NCBI GenBank assembly: GCA_963728165.1
Contig: CAVSIY010000002.1
Location: forward strand, 372,001-436,000
Direction: 5' to 3'
Source of the DNA: Hyphomicrobium_A sp963728165
GTDB taxonomy: Bacteria; Pseudomonadota; Alphaproteobacteria; Rhizobiales; Hyphomicrobiaceae
Length of the DNA stretch: 64,000 nucleotides
Shown: in pieces, positions 17,952-25,467 of the stretch
Layout of the letters: each line of letters starts with the position of its first letter
Numbering within the stretch: position 1 is the stretch's first letter
Program-made: the position numbers and the translations under genes
Notes under the pieces: model-generated
Told to the model about the DNA's origin: nothing
Seen by the model: the letters and a program-made list of their open reading frames with translations, nothing else
The model's database searches: none

Positions 17952-18577
17952 GCGAAACCATGAACCCAAAGCCAGCTCCTCGGCGTGACAAAGCGTTTTG
18001 CGTGGGCGTCACCGGCCACCGCCCCAACCGGCTGCCCGAGCGCCAGTGGGATCGCATCAAAAAGGAGCTCGGCGAGGTGCTGGCCGAGCTCGAGGCAGCC
18101 CACCCTCGCCGCCGGCTGGTGCTGCTCTCCGGTCTTGCCGAAGGAGCCGACCGGCTCGCAGCCTTGATCGCGCTTGGGCGCGGCTGGTCGCTGCGCGCCG
18201 TCCTTGCCTTTCACCGCACGCGCTTTGAGCAGGATTTCCCCACGGCCTTCGCCATCGGAGAATTCCGCGCGCTCCTGCAAGCTGCCAAAAAGATCGACGA
18301 GCCGAAAAAATCGGCACATCGGGGCCTGCCCCCTGAAGAGGGCTATCACGCGGTCGGGCAAGCGCTACTTGCGCGCAGCGACGTGCTGATCGCGGTCTGG
18401 GACGGCGAGCGCTCGCGAGGCAAAGGCGGAACCGTCAACGTGATCGAGGCGGCGCGCGCCAAAGGCATACCCGTCATCTGGATCCACGCGAGCAAGGCTC
18501 AAGCCCCTCAGTGGCCGGCGACTACGCCCAATGAAAAGCGCAAGAATGCGCGTCGAACGAAGGCGCCCGCGAGCTAG
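17948..18577 (+). CDS. SLOG/YpsA-like nucleotide-binding protein, second gene of the operon
   Basis: 209 residues with the pattern of the SLOG (DprA/LOG-like Rossmannoid) superfamily: an early Gly-rich strand GVTGHRPNRL (20-29), SGLAEGADRLAALIA (61-75), and the late SDVLIAVWDG (144-153) followed by GKGGT and GIPVIWI. Such domains bind or process nucleotides and have been proposed as sensors in nucleotide-centred immune systems. The TTG start overlaps the patatin stop (TTGA), implying coupled translation; ATG 17960 is the alternative. The basic C-terminal tail KRKNARRTKAP is unusual. Confidence 0.75.
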   Translation: MSETMNPKPAPRRDKAFCVGVTGHRPNRLPERQWDRIKKELGEVLAELEAAHPRRRLVLLSGLAEGADRLAALIALGRGWSLRAVLAFHRTRFEQDFPTAFAIGEFRALLQAAKKIDEPKKSAHRGLPPEEGYHAVGQALLARSDVLIAVWDGERSRGKGGTVNVIEAARAKGIPVIWIHASKAQAPQWPATTPNEKRKNARRTKAPAS

Positions 18578-18609
18578 AGCGCCTTCGTTGCCTCGATGGA
18601 GACCTGGCC

Positions 18610-19653
18610 ATGTCCACAACGCCCGCAGAAGCCGCCATCGGCCAAGACGATGCGGCGTCCGACTGGAAGTTGCGCCCCGAGCACCACGCCCGAGAGCTGC
18701 CGCGCGAAGCCGCCGCGCTAAAGCGCGTACTGGAGCGCGGCGAGATCGAAGCTATCATCAAGCGCTTTCGCGCTGCGGACACGAAAGCCATCGCCGCGCA
18801 GACGCGCTACAAGCGCATCGGCCGGCTCGGCCTTTATGCCGCCACCATGGCCGCAGTCGTCGGCGCGCTCTTTCTGTTGCCGATCGAGCCCTGGCTCAAG
18901 GACCCGGCCGGCTCGGCGGCCTCGGCAGTGCAGATCTCAGGCCTCGTCGTCGCCTTCCTCGCCTCCCGCTTCCTGATCATTGCCAAGCCGTTTGATGCCT
19001 GGATGAAGAACCGCGCCGAGGCGGAGATCGCGCGCGTCGCCTTGTTCGACGCCGTCGCCGACGCGAGCGAGCCGGCGCGCGAAGGCGAGATCGCCTTGCT
19101 TCCCCTCGCGCTGGAATATTTCCGCCGCTATCAGCTCGACGTCGAGAGGCGCTACTACGGCGGCCGCGGCCGCCAGCACGCCGCCGACGCCTGGCGCAGC
19201 AATTTGTGGCTGCGCGCGGGCCTCCTCGTCACCGTCCTCTCCTTGGCGCTCGGGGCCTTGATCGTTCTCCACCTCGCAGCAGCGCGGGGGCTGCCGGTTC
19301 CGGACTGGCTGTTGCTAGGGCCCGCAGCCATGGCGGGGGTGGGCGCGAACCGCACCGAGCTGGCGCTCGGCGTGGTGGCGTCGGCTCTCTACGGACTCGG
19401 CGTCGCGCGCAGTCTCATGGACCTCGACGAGCGCAACGCCTCGCGCTTTCTGACGACGTCGCAAAATCTCGAGTTTCTCACCGAGACCGGCCTCATTGAG
19501 GCGCGCGAAGCCGCCGCCGCCGGCAACGCGGAAGGTGTGCGCGACTTCATCGCCCAGGTTCAAGATCAGATCTCATCTGAGCACAGGGAGTGGATCCTCT
19601 TGAGCGCGCGCGAGGGCCGGCCCGACAAGCTGCGTCACGCCAGGGTACGCTGA
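18610..19653 (+). CDS. Multi-TM protein, SLATT-like candidate effector, third gene of the operon
   Basis: 347 residues. A charged N-terminal region of about 70 residues is followed by two hydrophobic helices (GLYAATMAAVVGALFLLPIE and ISGLVVAFLASRFLIIAKPF). A cytoplasmic helical stretch contains ALEYFRRYQLDVERRYYGGR, then come two or three more hydrophobic segments and a soluble helical tail. Paired TM helices joined to a helical domain beside a SLOG gene is the arrangement of SLATT-type predicted pore effectors, but the match is by layout only. GGAGACC precedes the ATG, and the 32-base gap keeps it in the operon. Confidence 0.65.
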   Translation: MSTTPAEAAIGQDDAASDWKLRPEHHARELPREAAALKRVLERGEIEAIIKRFRAADTKAIAAQTRYKRIGRLGLYAATMAAVVGALFLLPIEPWLKDPAGSAASAVQISGLVVAFLASRFLIIAKPFDAWMKNRAEAEIARVALFDAVADASEPAREGEIALLPLALEYFRRYQLDVERRYYGGRGRQHAADAWRSNLWLRAGLLVTVLSLALGALIVLHLAAARGLPVPDWLLLGPAAMAGVGANRTELALGVVASALYGLGVARSLMDLDERNASRFLTTSQNLEFLTETGLIEAREAAAAGNAEGVRDFIAQVQDQISSEHREWILLSAREGRPDKLRHARVR

Positions 19654-19715
19654 GCGAACGCGCGACGCGCCCTTGTCAGCCGCGCCGCGGCAAGTGCTAT
19701 GAACCGAAGCGGACG

Positions 19716-20231
19716 CTAGGAAGCTCGCGAGCGCAACCGCTGCAGCCAAGTTCCCGCCTTTTGAAGCATTTCGTTGAGCGGCTGATTGGACTCGAGCTTC
19801 GCAAAAGCGTCGGAAAGGCGGTCGAGCGACGATACGCCCGGTGCGGCGTTCACCGCGCGCGTCACCGAGCGCTGGATGCTCTCGGCAACGTCATGGAGAT
19901 CGGCGCGCGTGACGTGGGGAACCCAGCCCTCCCACCGCGACGCGCTACGTTTGGCGCCCCACCGCGGCACGACCGCTAGCGCCAACAGCGCGCCGCCCAG
20001 CGTCGCAACGCCCATCGCGACGACAGGTTGGCGCCGAATGGTGCGGCGCAATTGCGAGGTGCCGGCCTGCGCTGCGTCCTTAACCAAGCGGCTGCGCTTT
20101 TCGGCAATTTTGGCGAGCTCAGTTGTGATTTCGCTGACGCTCCTGCGCAGCTCCGCCAGCGTCGTTTCCTCCGCGCCGACCCCGGATTGAGCCGCCTGGC
20201 CAGCCGTCACGTCTTTTACTTGAGCGGTCAT
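19716..20231 (-). CDS. Membrane-anchored stress-associated protein, 171 aa, EcfG-controlled
   Basis: Start 20231 (MTAQVKDVTAGQAAQSGVGA) has AGGAG nine bases upstream. About 50 residues of coiled coil (LRRSVSEITTELAKIAEKRS) precede a transmembrane helix at about 74-93 (VVAMGVATLGGALLALAVVP) and a helical tail. The layout recalls DUF883/ElaB-like inner-membrane proteins that bind ribosomes or membranes under stress, though it is longer. The consensus EcfG promoter at 20287-20311 reads into it, divergent from the promoter of the DUF883 operon. Confidence 0.7.
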   Translation of the reverse strand: MTAQVKDVTAGQAAQSGVGAEETTLAELRRSVSEITTELAKIAEKRSRLVKDAAQAGTSQLRRTIRRQPVVAMGVATLGGALLALAVVPRWGAKRSASRWEGWVPHVTRADLHDVAESIQRSVTRAVNAAPGVSSLDRLSDAFAKLESNQPLNEMLQKAGTWLQRLRSRAS

Positions 20232-20286
20232 TCCCCGCATCTCCTCATATGGCGGCCACTGGCAGCCGTTGGGACCTCGTTGAGTG

Positions 20287-20311
20287 AACGCACTCGAGGG
20301 GCGGCGGTTCC
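20287..20311 (-). promoter_or_regulatory. EcfG-type promoter for 19716-20231
   Basis: On the minus strand this reads GGAAC, 16 bases, CGTT: gttcc at 20307-20311 and aacg at 20287-20290. This is the consensus of the alphaproteobacterial general stress sigma factor. It lies 56 bases before the start codon. Confidence 0.8.
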
Positions 20312-20332
20312 CGCGATGTTGTGTTTTCGGCG

Positions 20333-20358
20333 GGAACTCGAAGGGTCGCGCCGGCGTT
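20333..20358 (+). promoter_or_regulatory. EcfG-type promoter for the DUF883 operon
   Basis: GGAAC at 20333-20337, 17 bases, CGTT at 20355-20358, 58 bases before ATG 20416. It is divergent from the site at 20287-20311, so the two form a paired stress-promoter region. Confidence 0.8.
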
Positions 20359-20415
20359 GTTGAGGCGCCATCAAGCACCCGGAGGGAAACAACCCCGGGC
20401 CAGAGGAGGTTCAAC

Positions 20416-20707
20416 ATGACATTCACGTCTCCTCGGAGCTCGAGCTCCGATCAAAGTGCGTCAACCCGCTCGGCAGCGAACGAGGTGGGCGACAACGTCA
20501 CGGCGCTGCGCGAGGACATCGCAAGTCTTGCCGAACTCGGTGAAGCGTCTCGCCGCCGAGCAGATTGGCACCAGCGTGGAGGACGTCCAAGACAAGGCGA
20601 CGGAGAAGCTGGGCGACCTCGAAGCCGCCATTCGCCGCCATCCGAGCCAGTCGGCGCTCATCGCCGCCGGCATCGGCTTCGTCGTCGGCCTGATAATGGC
20701 ACGATAG
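20416..20707 (+). pseudogene. DUF883 (YqjD/ElaB-like) protein with a one-base frameshift
   Basis: Starts MTFTSPRSSSSDQSASTRSA behind a strong GAGGAGG site and stays in frame to DIASLAEL. The family core then continues one frame over: VKRLAAEQIGTSVEDVQDKA, EKLGDLEAAIRRHPSQSALI and a C-terminal membrane anchor AAGIGFVVGLIMAR. Deleting one base between about 20530 and 20542 joins them into a normal protein of about 96 residues. DUF883 proteins are stress-induced, inner-membrane tail-anchored and can tether ribosomes. An assembly insertion is the likeliest cause of the break. Confidence 0.75.
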
Positions 20708-20719
20708 GGAGAGCTTTAG

Positions 20720-20944
20720 ATGAATACGCAATTTACGCGGCCGGGCGTAGCGCCGGCATCGAGCACTGCGAGCGATCCGGCAAACACCGCCCAAGAGATG
20801 CTTTCCGACACCATCGACCAGGCGCAGGCGTTGGCCCAGGAGCAGTACGATAAGCTCGCCGGCACCATCCGCCGCAACCCGCTGCAAGCGGCCGGCATCG
20901 CCGCCGGCGTCGGGTTCGTCCTCGCGCTGTTGGCGCGGAGATAG
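20720..20944 (+). CDS. DUF883-like tail-anchored protein, 74 aa
   Basis: A shorter relative of the preceding gene: a disordered N-terminus, helix AQEMLSDTIDQAQALAQEQY, then the family motif RRNPLQAAGIAAGVGFVLAL and RR at the end, giving a C-terminal membrane helix capped by arginines. AGGGAGAGC precedes the ATG. It is 12 bases after the broken DUF883 gene, so both belong to one EcfG-driven operon with 20951-21358 and probably the AI-2E-family gene. Confidence 0.85.
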   Translation: MNTQFTRPGVAPASSTASDPANTAQEMLSDTIDQAQALAQEQYDKLAGTIRRNPLQAAGIAAGVGFVLALLARR

Positions 20945-20950
20945 CCCGTC

Positions 20951-21358
20951 ATGCTTGGGGATGCGGTACTTTATGCGGCAAGCCGCGCCACCTCGACTGC
21001 GCTCGACAATGTCTCGCGGAAGTTGACGTGGACGGTGACGGCGGCCGCATTTCTCCTGTGCGGCCTCGTCTTGGCGCTCATTGTTGCTTTCTGGCTCGCC
21101 GAGCCGATGATCGGAGCCCTGCGCGCGGCCGGTGCAATTGCAATTGCGTGCATCGTCGTCGGGTTGTCATGCCTGGCCATGCCATGGCTCATCGAACGGC
21201 TCGAGCAGGCCCGCAAGCAGCAGCGATCTGCCGTTGCCACCACGGTTGACGTGGTCGAGGACGAGGCCAAGGAGGCCGTTGATTACTTCGGTGCGCTGCA
21301 GGTCGTCGGCGCCGCGTTCCTGTTCGGTATCGGCGCCGCGCGCCGTCTCAAGCGCTGA
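20951..21358 (+). CDS. Holin-X/DUF1469-like membrane protein, 135 aa
   Basis: Two adjacent transmembrane helices (TVTAAAFLLCGLVLALIVAF and GAIAIACIVVGLSCLAMPWL) are followed by a charged helical stretch and a third weak hydrophobic segment (VVGAAFLFGIGAARRLKR). This resembles the small phage-holin-superfamily proteins (DUF1469/Holin-X) that regularly sit in DUF883 stress operons. It starts 7 bases after the preceding gene and is probably an inner-membrane protein. Confidence 0.7.
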   Translation: MLGDAVLYAASRATSTALDNVSRKLTWTVTAAAFLLCGLVLALIVAFWLAEPMIGALRAAGAIAIACIVVGLSCLAMPWLIERLEQARKQQRSAVATTVDVVEDEAKEAVDYFGALQVVGAAFLFGIGAARRLKR

Positions 21359-21389
21359 ACAATAGCGGAGGCGAGTCGAGGGACGCTTC

Positions 21390-23447
21390 ATGGCCATCGC
21401 ACGATTCCCGTCCATCAAGTCCTCCCGCGCCCCTGTTGCAGGCGCTGATGTGCCGAGCTCGATGGTCGTGGAGATTGCCGTCATCGGCTTCATCATGGTC
21501 GTCGCGCTCTATTTCGGCCAGGCCGTCTTCGTTCCGCTGGCGCTGGCCGTCATCTTGTCCTTCATTCTCGCTCCGCCCGTCCGCCTGCTTCGGCGCATGG
21601 GCCTGCCGAACTCGCCGGCAGTGTTCCTTGTCGTGCTGCTGACGTTCGCCGCGATCTTCGGGATCGGCGCGTTGATAACGCAGCAGGTTGGGAGCCTCGC
21701 CCGGGAGATCCCGGGCTATCAGCTCACGCTCAAGGACAAGGTCAAGGCGCTGAAGCTCGCAGCATCGAGCGGCGGAGCGATCGAGCGCGCGAGCGCCACC
21801 TTGAAGGACCTCAAGAGCGAGTTGGATAAGCCGGCGGCGGCGGCGCCTCGCCCGGCTCCCGTCCCGATGGCGCCGCTCGGCAACCGCGGCATCAATCCCG
21901 ATACGGGGCCAATCCCCGTCGAGGTCCATACTCCCGATCCGACGCCGCTCGATCAGTTGCAGGGTATCATCGGCGTCGTCCTTGCGCCGCTGGCCACGGC
22001 GGGGATCACGGTGCTCTTCGTTCTCTTTCTCCTTCTTCAGCGCGAGGATGTGCGCGACCGCGCCATCCGTCTGCTCGGCTCCCACGACCTCGAGAGATCG
22101 ACCGCGGCCATGGACGATGCCGGCGACCGGCTCAGCCAATACTTTCTGGCGCTCACCGGCATCAATGCGGCGTACGGCATCGTCATCGGCACGGCGCTCT
22201 GGTTCATTGGCGTGCCGAGCCCGATGCTCTGGGGCGTCTTTGCCATGGTGATGCGGTTCGTGCCGTTCATCGGCGCCTTCATTGCTGCAGCCTTTCCGCT
22301 GCTGCTGGCGGCCGCCGTCGACCCCGGCTGGAGCATGTTCCTGTGGACGCTTGCCCTCTACGTCGTGGGGGAGGTCATCATGGGCAACCTCATCGAGCCG
22401 GTGATTCAGGGCCATCGCACCGGCCTGTCGCCGCTGGCTATCGTTTTGTCGGCGGCGTTCTGGACGCTGCTATGGGGACCGATCGGACTCCTGCTCGCCA
22501 TCCCTCTCACCGTGGTTCTCGTGGTCCTCGGTCGCCACGTCGACCGCCTCGAGTTCCTGCACGTTCTGCTTGGCGACAGCCCACCACTTTCACCGGCCGA
22601 GCGGTTCTACCAACGCATGCTCGCCGGCGATCCGGCCGAGCCGCTCGAGCAGGCCGAGAAGATCGTCAAGGAGGGCTCTCTCGTCGACTACTACGACGAC
22701 GTGGTCGTCGAGGGTCTGCGTTTGGCGCAAATCGATGCCGACCGCGGCACGCTGGAGGCGGAGCGCCTGCAGGATATCCGCGAGACGGCGGAGGTCGTGA
22801 TCGACGCGCTGTCGGAGCACGATCTCGTGCCAAGGACGTCGGTCAAGCCGGCAGCGGCGAAGCCCGACGACGCGACGATGTCCGAGGAGGGCGCCGAGAG
22901 CGAAGAAAGCGACGGCATCAGCAATCTCGTCGCCGCCTGCACGCGTGAAACGGTTCCTCCCGAGTGGCGCCACGACAACGCGGTCTTGTGCATTGCAAGT
23001 CACACGGCGCTCGACCAGACGGCAGCGCTGGTCCTGGCGCAGTCGTTGGAAAGATGCGGCATCGGTGCCAGGGTGCTCGGTCCCGACCAGGTTAAGCACG
23101 GCGCCCTGCGCGGCGAGGACTTGAGCGGCGTGCGTCTCATCTGCATCTCCTCACTCGATGTACGCAATCGCGGCGCGCATACACGCTTTCTCGTGCGGCG
23201 CCTGAAGCGTTACGCTCCCGATGCCATCCTGCTCGGAGGCTTCTGGAAGCTCGATCCGAGCGAGGACCACGGTAGCGCCATCATCGAAAGCATGGCGGTC
23301 AATAGCGTCGTGCACTCGGTGAGAGATGCGATAGGCTTCTGTCTCGAGGCAGCAATGACTGCAACGGCGACCGCGACTGACCTTCCTCCCGCCGAGCGGT
23401 CACCATCTACGGCGAGAGCTAGTCCCGCGGAGCAACGCGTTTCTTAA
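21390..23447 (+). CDS. AI-2E family transporter with a soluble C-terminal extension, 685 aa
   Basis: Residues 1-390 are the AI-2E/PerM-type carrier: about eight hydrophobic helices, with VFVPLALAVILSFILAPPVR early and GNLIEPVIQGHRTGLSPLAI late, the latter a family signature. Residues 400-685 are an uncommon soluble extension: an acidic helical part (EQAEKIVKEGSLVDYYDDVV), a Glu/Ser-rich linker, then an alternating alpha/beta segment (DNAVLCIASHTALDQTAALV to RLICISSLDVRNRG) reminiscent of a B12-binding or flavodoxin-like Rossmann fold. The substrate is unknown. It lies at the end of the EcfG-driven DUF883 operon. Confidence 0.8.
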   Translation: MAIARFPSIKSSRAPVAGADVPSSMVVEIAVIGFIMVVALYFGQAVFVPLALAVILSFILAPPVRLLRRMGLPNSPAVFLVVLLTFAAIFGIGALITQQVGSLAREIPGYQLTLKDKVKALKLAASSGGAIERASATLKDLKSELDKPAAAAPRPAPVPMAPLGNRGINPDTGPIPVEVHTPDPTPLDQLQGIIGVVLAPLATAGITVLFVLFLLLQREDVRDRAIRLLGSHDLERSTAAMDDAGDRLSQYFLALTGINAAYGIVIGTALWFIGVPSPMLWGVFAMVMRFVPFIGAFIAAAFPLLLAAAVDPGWSMFLWTLALYVVGEVIMGNLIEPVIQGHRTGLSPLAIVLSAAFWTLLWGPIGLLLAIPLTVVLVVLGRHVDRLEFLHVLLGDSPPLSPAERFYQRMLAGDPAEPLEQAEKIVKEGSLVDYYDDVVVEGLRLAQIDADRGTLEAERLQDIRETAEVVIDALSEHDLVPRTSVKPAAAKPDDATMSEEGAESEESDGISNLVAACTRETVPPEWRHDNAVLCIASHTALDQTAALVLAQSLERCGIGARVLGPDQVKHGALRGEDLSGVRLICISSLDVRNRGAHTRFLVRRLKRYAPDAILLGGFWKLDPSEDHGSAIIESMAVNSVVHSVRDAIGFCLEAAMTATATATDLPPAERSPSTARASPAEQRVS

Positions 23448-23596
23448 ATTAGGCTGGCGTCACCGCGCGCGCCGCCGACCACACGGCGTTCGTTGCCTGC
23501 TTTCCAAGCCTAGTGACGGAGGCGTCTGCTGGAGAAACGGGGGAATGGAGCGATTGTTGCCGCGTCTCCCGCGGGTGTGAACCCGCCCGAATGGGC

Positions 23597-23806
23597 TCAC
23601 GGATTAGCGGGCTGCGTGGCAGCCGCCGGAGGCTCTTCGGGCACGCCGACGCTGCTGCGAGGATAATAGCTGTAGACTGCATAGTAGAGGATCGCGGCGG
23701 CGGCGATCGCCAGCAGCATCGAAAAGATGAGCACTCGGAAATTGAGGCGGCTCGGCGAGGCTTGTCGCGCTTCGGTCGGCGTCAGAACCTGGGCTCTCTC
23801 TTCCAT
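23597..23806 (-). CDS. Single-pass membrane protein, 69 aa, EcfG-controlled
   Basis: A basic N-terminus (MEERAQVLTPTEARQASPSR), one transmembrane helix (VLIFSMLLAIAAAAILYYAV) and a Pro/Ala-rich outer tail. An exact EcfG promoter lies 25 bases upstream (23831-23855), which supports both the gene and its start. GGAGGACC precedes the ATG. The function is unknown. Confidence 0.75.
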   Translation of the reverse strand: MEERAQVLTPTEARQASPSRLNFRVLIFSMLLAIAAAAILYYAVYSYYPRSSVGVPEEPPAAATQPANP

Positions 23807-23830
23807 CGGTTGGTCCTCCCAAAAAACGGA

Positions 23831-23855
23831 AACGCTTCGCGGCAGCGGGAGTTCC
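23831..23855 (-). promoter_or_regulatory. EcfG-type promoter for 23597-23806
   Basis: Minus strand GGAAC (gttcc 23851-23855), 16 bases, CGTT (aacg 23831-23834). Confidence 0.8.
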
Positions 23856-23878
23856 CCGCGCGCTCAGGTGTAATGCGT

Positions 23879-23914
23879 TAAAAAAATTGCGGCCCGGAGC
23901 CGATCCGGGCCGCA
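23879..23914 (-). terminator. Rho-independent terminator of the PRC-barrel gene
   Basis: Perfect 10-bp stem TGCGGCCCGG / CCGGGCCGCA with a 7-base loop, followed on the minus strand by a run of T (complement of the A run at 23880-23886). It lies 23 bases after the stop of 23937-24362. Confidence 0.9.
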
Positions 23915-23936
23915 GTGGATGAGGCGTACGGCCGTC

Positions 23937-24362
23937 TTACGAGCGGTCTTCTGGTTTCTTCCACTCCGGAGCCGCCTGCAGGCTTTCCTTGGTGACCTTG
24001 GCGGTGACGACGAGGCCGCCGTCAGCATCGCGCGTGAGCGACAGCTGATCGAAGGGGAGCGCAACGTCCTTCTCGCCCAGTCCCAGGAAGCCGCCGACGC
24101 CCACGATCACGGCTGCGATCTTGCCGTTGCTGTCGATGCGGATGTCGTTGATGTCACCTACGACCTCGCCGGCGCCGTTCTTCACGCTCTGGTTCAGGAG
24201 GTCATTTGCGGAAAGATTGCCGGCATCCGCGGCCGTCTTCACTGGAGCCATCTCCTGCTGCTCGGCCGGCATGGTTGTCGTCTTCGGCATGGTGCTGTCC
24301 TGCGCGACGGCCGGAACTGCCATCAGAGCGACAAGCGATGCGGTTGTGAGAAAGGTCTTCAT
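23937..24362 (-). CDS. Exported PRC-barrel domain protein, EcfG-controlled
   Basis: 141 residues from MKTFLTTASLVALMAVPAVA (signal peptide). A low-complexity Met/Thr/Pro linker is followed by a PRC-barrel: LLNQSVKNGAGEVVGDINDI, KIAAVIVGVGGFLGLGEKDV, ALPFDQLSLT. The PRC-barrel is a small beta-barrel for protein or ligand binding, and the periplasmic versions are common in Hyphomicrobiales. AAGGAAG precedes the start. It has an exact EcfG promoter (24438-24462) and a strong terminator. A second exported PRC-barrel protein lies at 47360-47863. Confidence 0.85.
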   Translation of the reverse strand: MKTFLTTASLVALMAVPAVAQDSTMPKTTTMPAEQQEMAPVKTAADAGNLSANDLLNQSVKNGAGEVVGDINDIRIDSNGKIAAVIVGVGGFLGLGEKDVALPFDQLSLTRDADGGLVVTAKVTKESLQAAPEWKKPEDRS

Positions 24363-24437
24363 GATGAGCACTTCCTTTGCGTTGTTACTGACTCGCACTT
24401 GCGGTCATTCGCTGCCCGCTTGGGCAACTGCGTCGGT

Positions 24438-24462
24438 AACGATTTCAGTAAGACGCAGTTCC
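24438..24462 (-). promoter_or_regulatory. EcfG-type promoter for the PRC-barrel gene
   Basis: Minus strand GGAAC (gttcc 24458-24462), 16 bases, CGTT (aacg 24438-24441), 76 bases before ATG 24362. Confidence 0.8.
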
Positions 24463-24482
24463 ACGTTTGGGCGCAAAACGCG

Positions 24483-24515
24483 AAAGCCGGCCGCGGATGA
24501 TCCGCAGCCGGCTTC
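24483..24515 (-). terminator. Probable terminator of the His-rich protein gene
   Basis: Hairpin AAGCCGGC(T)GCGGAT/ATCCGCGGCCGGCTT read on the minus strand, followed by CGCGTTTTG. It lies 18 bases beyond the stop of 24534-24827. The T-run is short, so efficiency is uncertain. Confidence 0.6.
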
Positions 24516-24533
24516 AGTGCGGCGACCACGTGA

Positions 24534-24827
24534 CTAGTGGTGACGCCTATGGTGCCGACCGTGATGCCGGTGATGCCCACCGCCGAAATAGAGACTGATG
24601 CCCGGCGCCCCGTAGTGGCGATAGTGCCGCCGGCCATGGCAGTAGCGGCGCCCGTGCCGCCAATGGCAATGGCGATAGCGTCTCCAATGAACCTGCGTCG
24701 CAGATGAATCGGTTGCCGTCGCAGCTTTCATGGCGCCGAGACCGGTCGGAGCTGCGCTCGCGGGACTGGCCATCAAGCCGGCAAAGCTCATTGCCGCAAC
24801 AATCGTAATAATTCTCCACCAAGACAT
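24534..24827 (-). CDS. Exported histidine/arginine-rich protein, 97 aa
   Basis: Signal peptide MSWWRIITIVAAMSFAGLMA (cleaved near ASA), a short linker, then a C-terminal half made almost wholly of His, Arg, Tyr, Trp and Gly (VHWRRYRHCHWRHGRRYCHG; HHRHHGRHHRRHH). It is probably a periplasmic metal-binding or polyanion-binding protein. AGGAGAAGG precedes ATG 24827. A near-consensus EcfG promoter lies at 24876-24900. A smaller relative with the same design lies at 47087-47308. Confidence 0.75.
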   Translation of the reverse strand: MSWWRIITIVAAMSFAGLMASPASAAPTGLGAMKAATATDSSATQVHWRRYRHCHWRHGRRYCHGRRHYRHYGAPGISLYFGGGHHRHHGRHHRRHH

Positions 24828-24875
24828 GGAACCTTCTCCTTTGGATCTCTGATTTGTTGAGTGACCCTTGGGGCA

Positions 24876-24900
24876 AACTCGCAATCAGGGGATAGGTTCC
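24876..24900 (-). promoter_or_regulatory. Near-match EcfG promoter for the His-rich protein gene
   Basis: Minus strand GGAAC (24896-24900), 16 bases, AGTT (24876-24879). The -10 differs from CGTT at one base. It lies 48 bases upstream of ATG 24827. Confidence 0.45.
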
Positions 24901-24987
24901 GGATGGTGCAGGGCAGCATCAATGATTGTTGCACGCGCGACACTGCGCCCGCCGATCATCGCCATTAGTTTCAGTGTGTTGGGCTAC

Positions 24988-25185
24988 CTACGAGCGCCGT
25001 GGCGGCCGTCCGGTGGTATCGAGAATGGCGTCAGCCTTCGACCACGCGTGCTCCTGACCGCACAGCGGGCAATGCACGGGCGATGCGGTGATGTTCGGAA
25101 GGCTATTGAAGCTGTCCTTGTCCGTATCGATGCCGACCGGCACGAGCTGCTTCGTCGTAGGGCAGCGAATCATAATCGCACCCAT
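24988..25185 (-). CDS. Small zinc-ribbon-like protein, 65 aa
   Basis: MGAIMIRCPTTKQLVPVGID, a linker, then VHCPLCGQEHAWSKADAIL. The CxxC (CPLC) plus the earlier cysteine (RCP) and two His residues suggest a small zinc-binding ribbon. GTGGAGG precedes the ATG. It is probably cytosolic. Proteins with this RCPxT...CPxCGxxHxW layout are common hypotheticals in Hyphomicrobiales; no function is known. Confidence 0.7.
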   Translation of the reverse strand: MGAIMIRCPTTKQLVPVGIDTDKDSFNSLPNITASPVHCPLCGQEHAWSKADAILDTTGRPPRRS

Positions 25186-25406
25186 AGCGTCCTCCACATC
25201 GGTTCGACATACGGTCAACTGAACGGGCCAATTCTACATTGGTGTCCTGCACTTACGGTAGCCCGATTTCCTTCACTCGCTAACTCGTGAATCAACGGGC
25301 ACCTTTCAAGGGAAGATTGTGCAACGGTCCGGACCTGCGGGCAGGGATGCCGCCAATCCTGGCCAAATCATGTTCACAGCCATCGCTCCGCGCGTATGCG
25401 GCAGGG

Positions 25407-25431
25407 GGAACCAAGCGTGTCGCGTGGCGTT
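25407..25431 (+). promoter_or_regulatory. EcfG-type promoter for the YciF-like gene
   Basis: GGAAC 25407-25411, 16 bases, CGTT 25428-25431, 36 bases before ATG 25468. The rest of the 282-base gap upstream (25186-25406) shows no gene. Confidence 0.8.
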
Positions 25432-25467
25432 TTCGGTCGACAGAAAGCGTAGCAGGAGACCGGTTCG

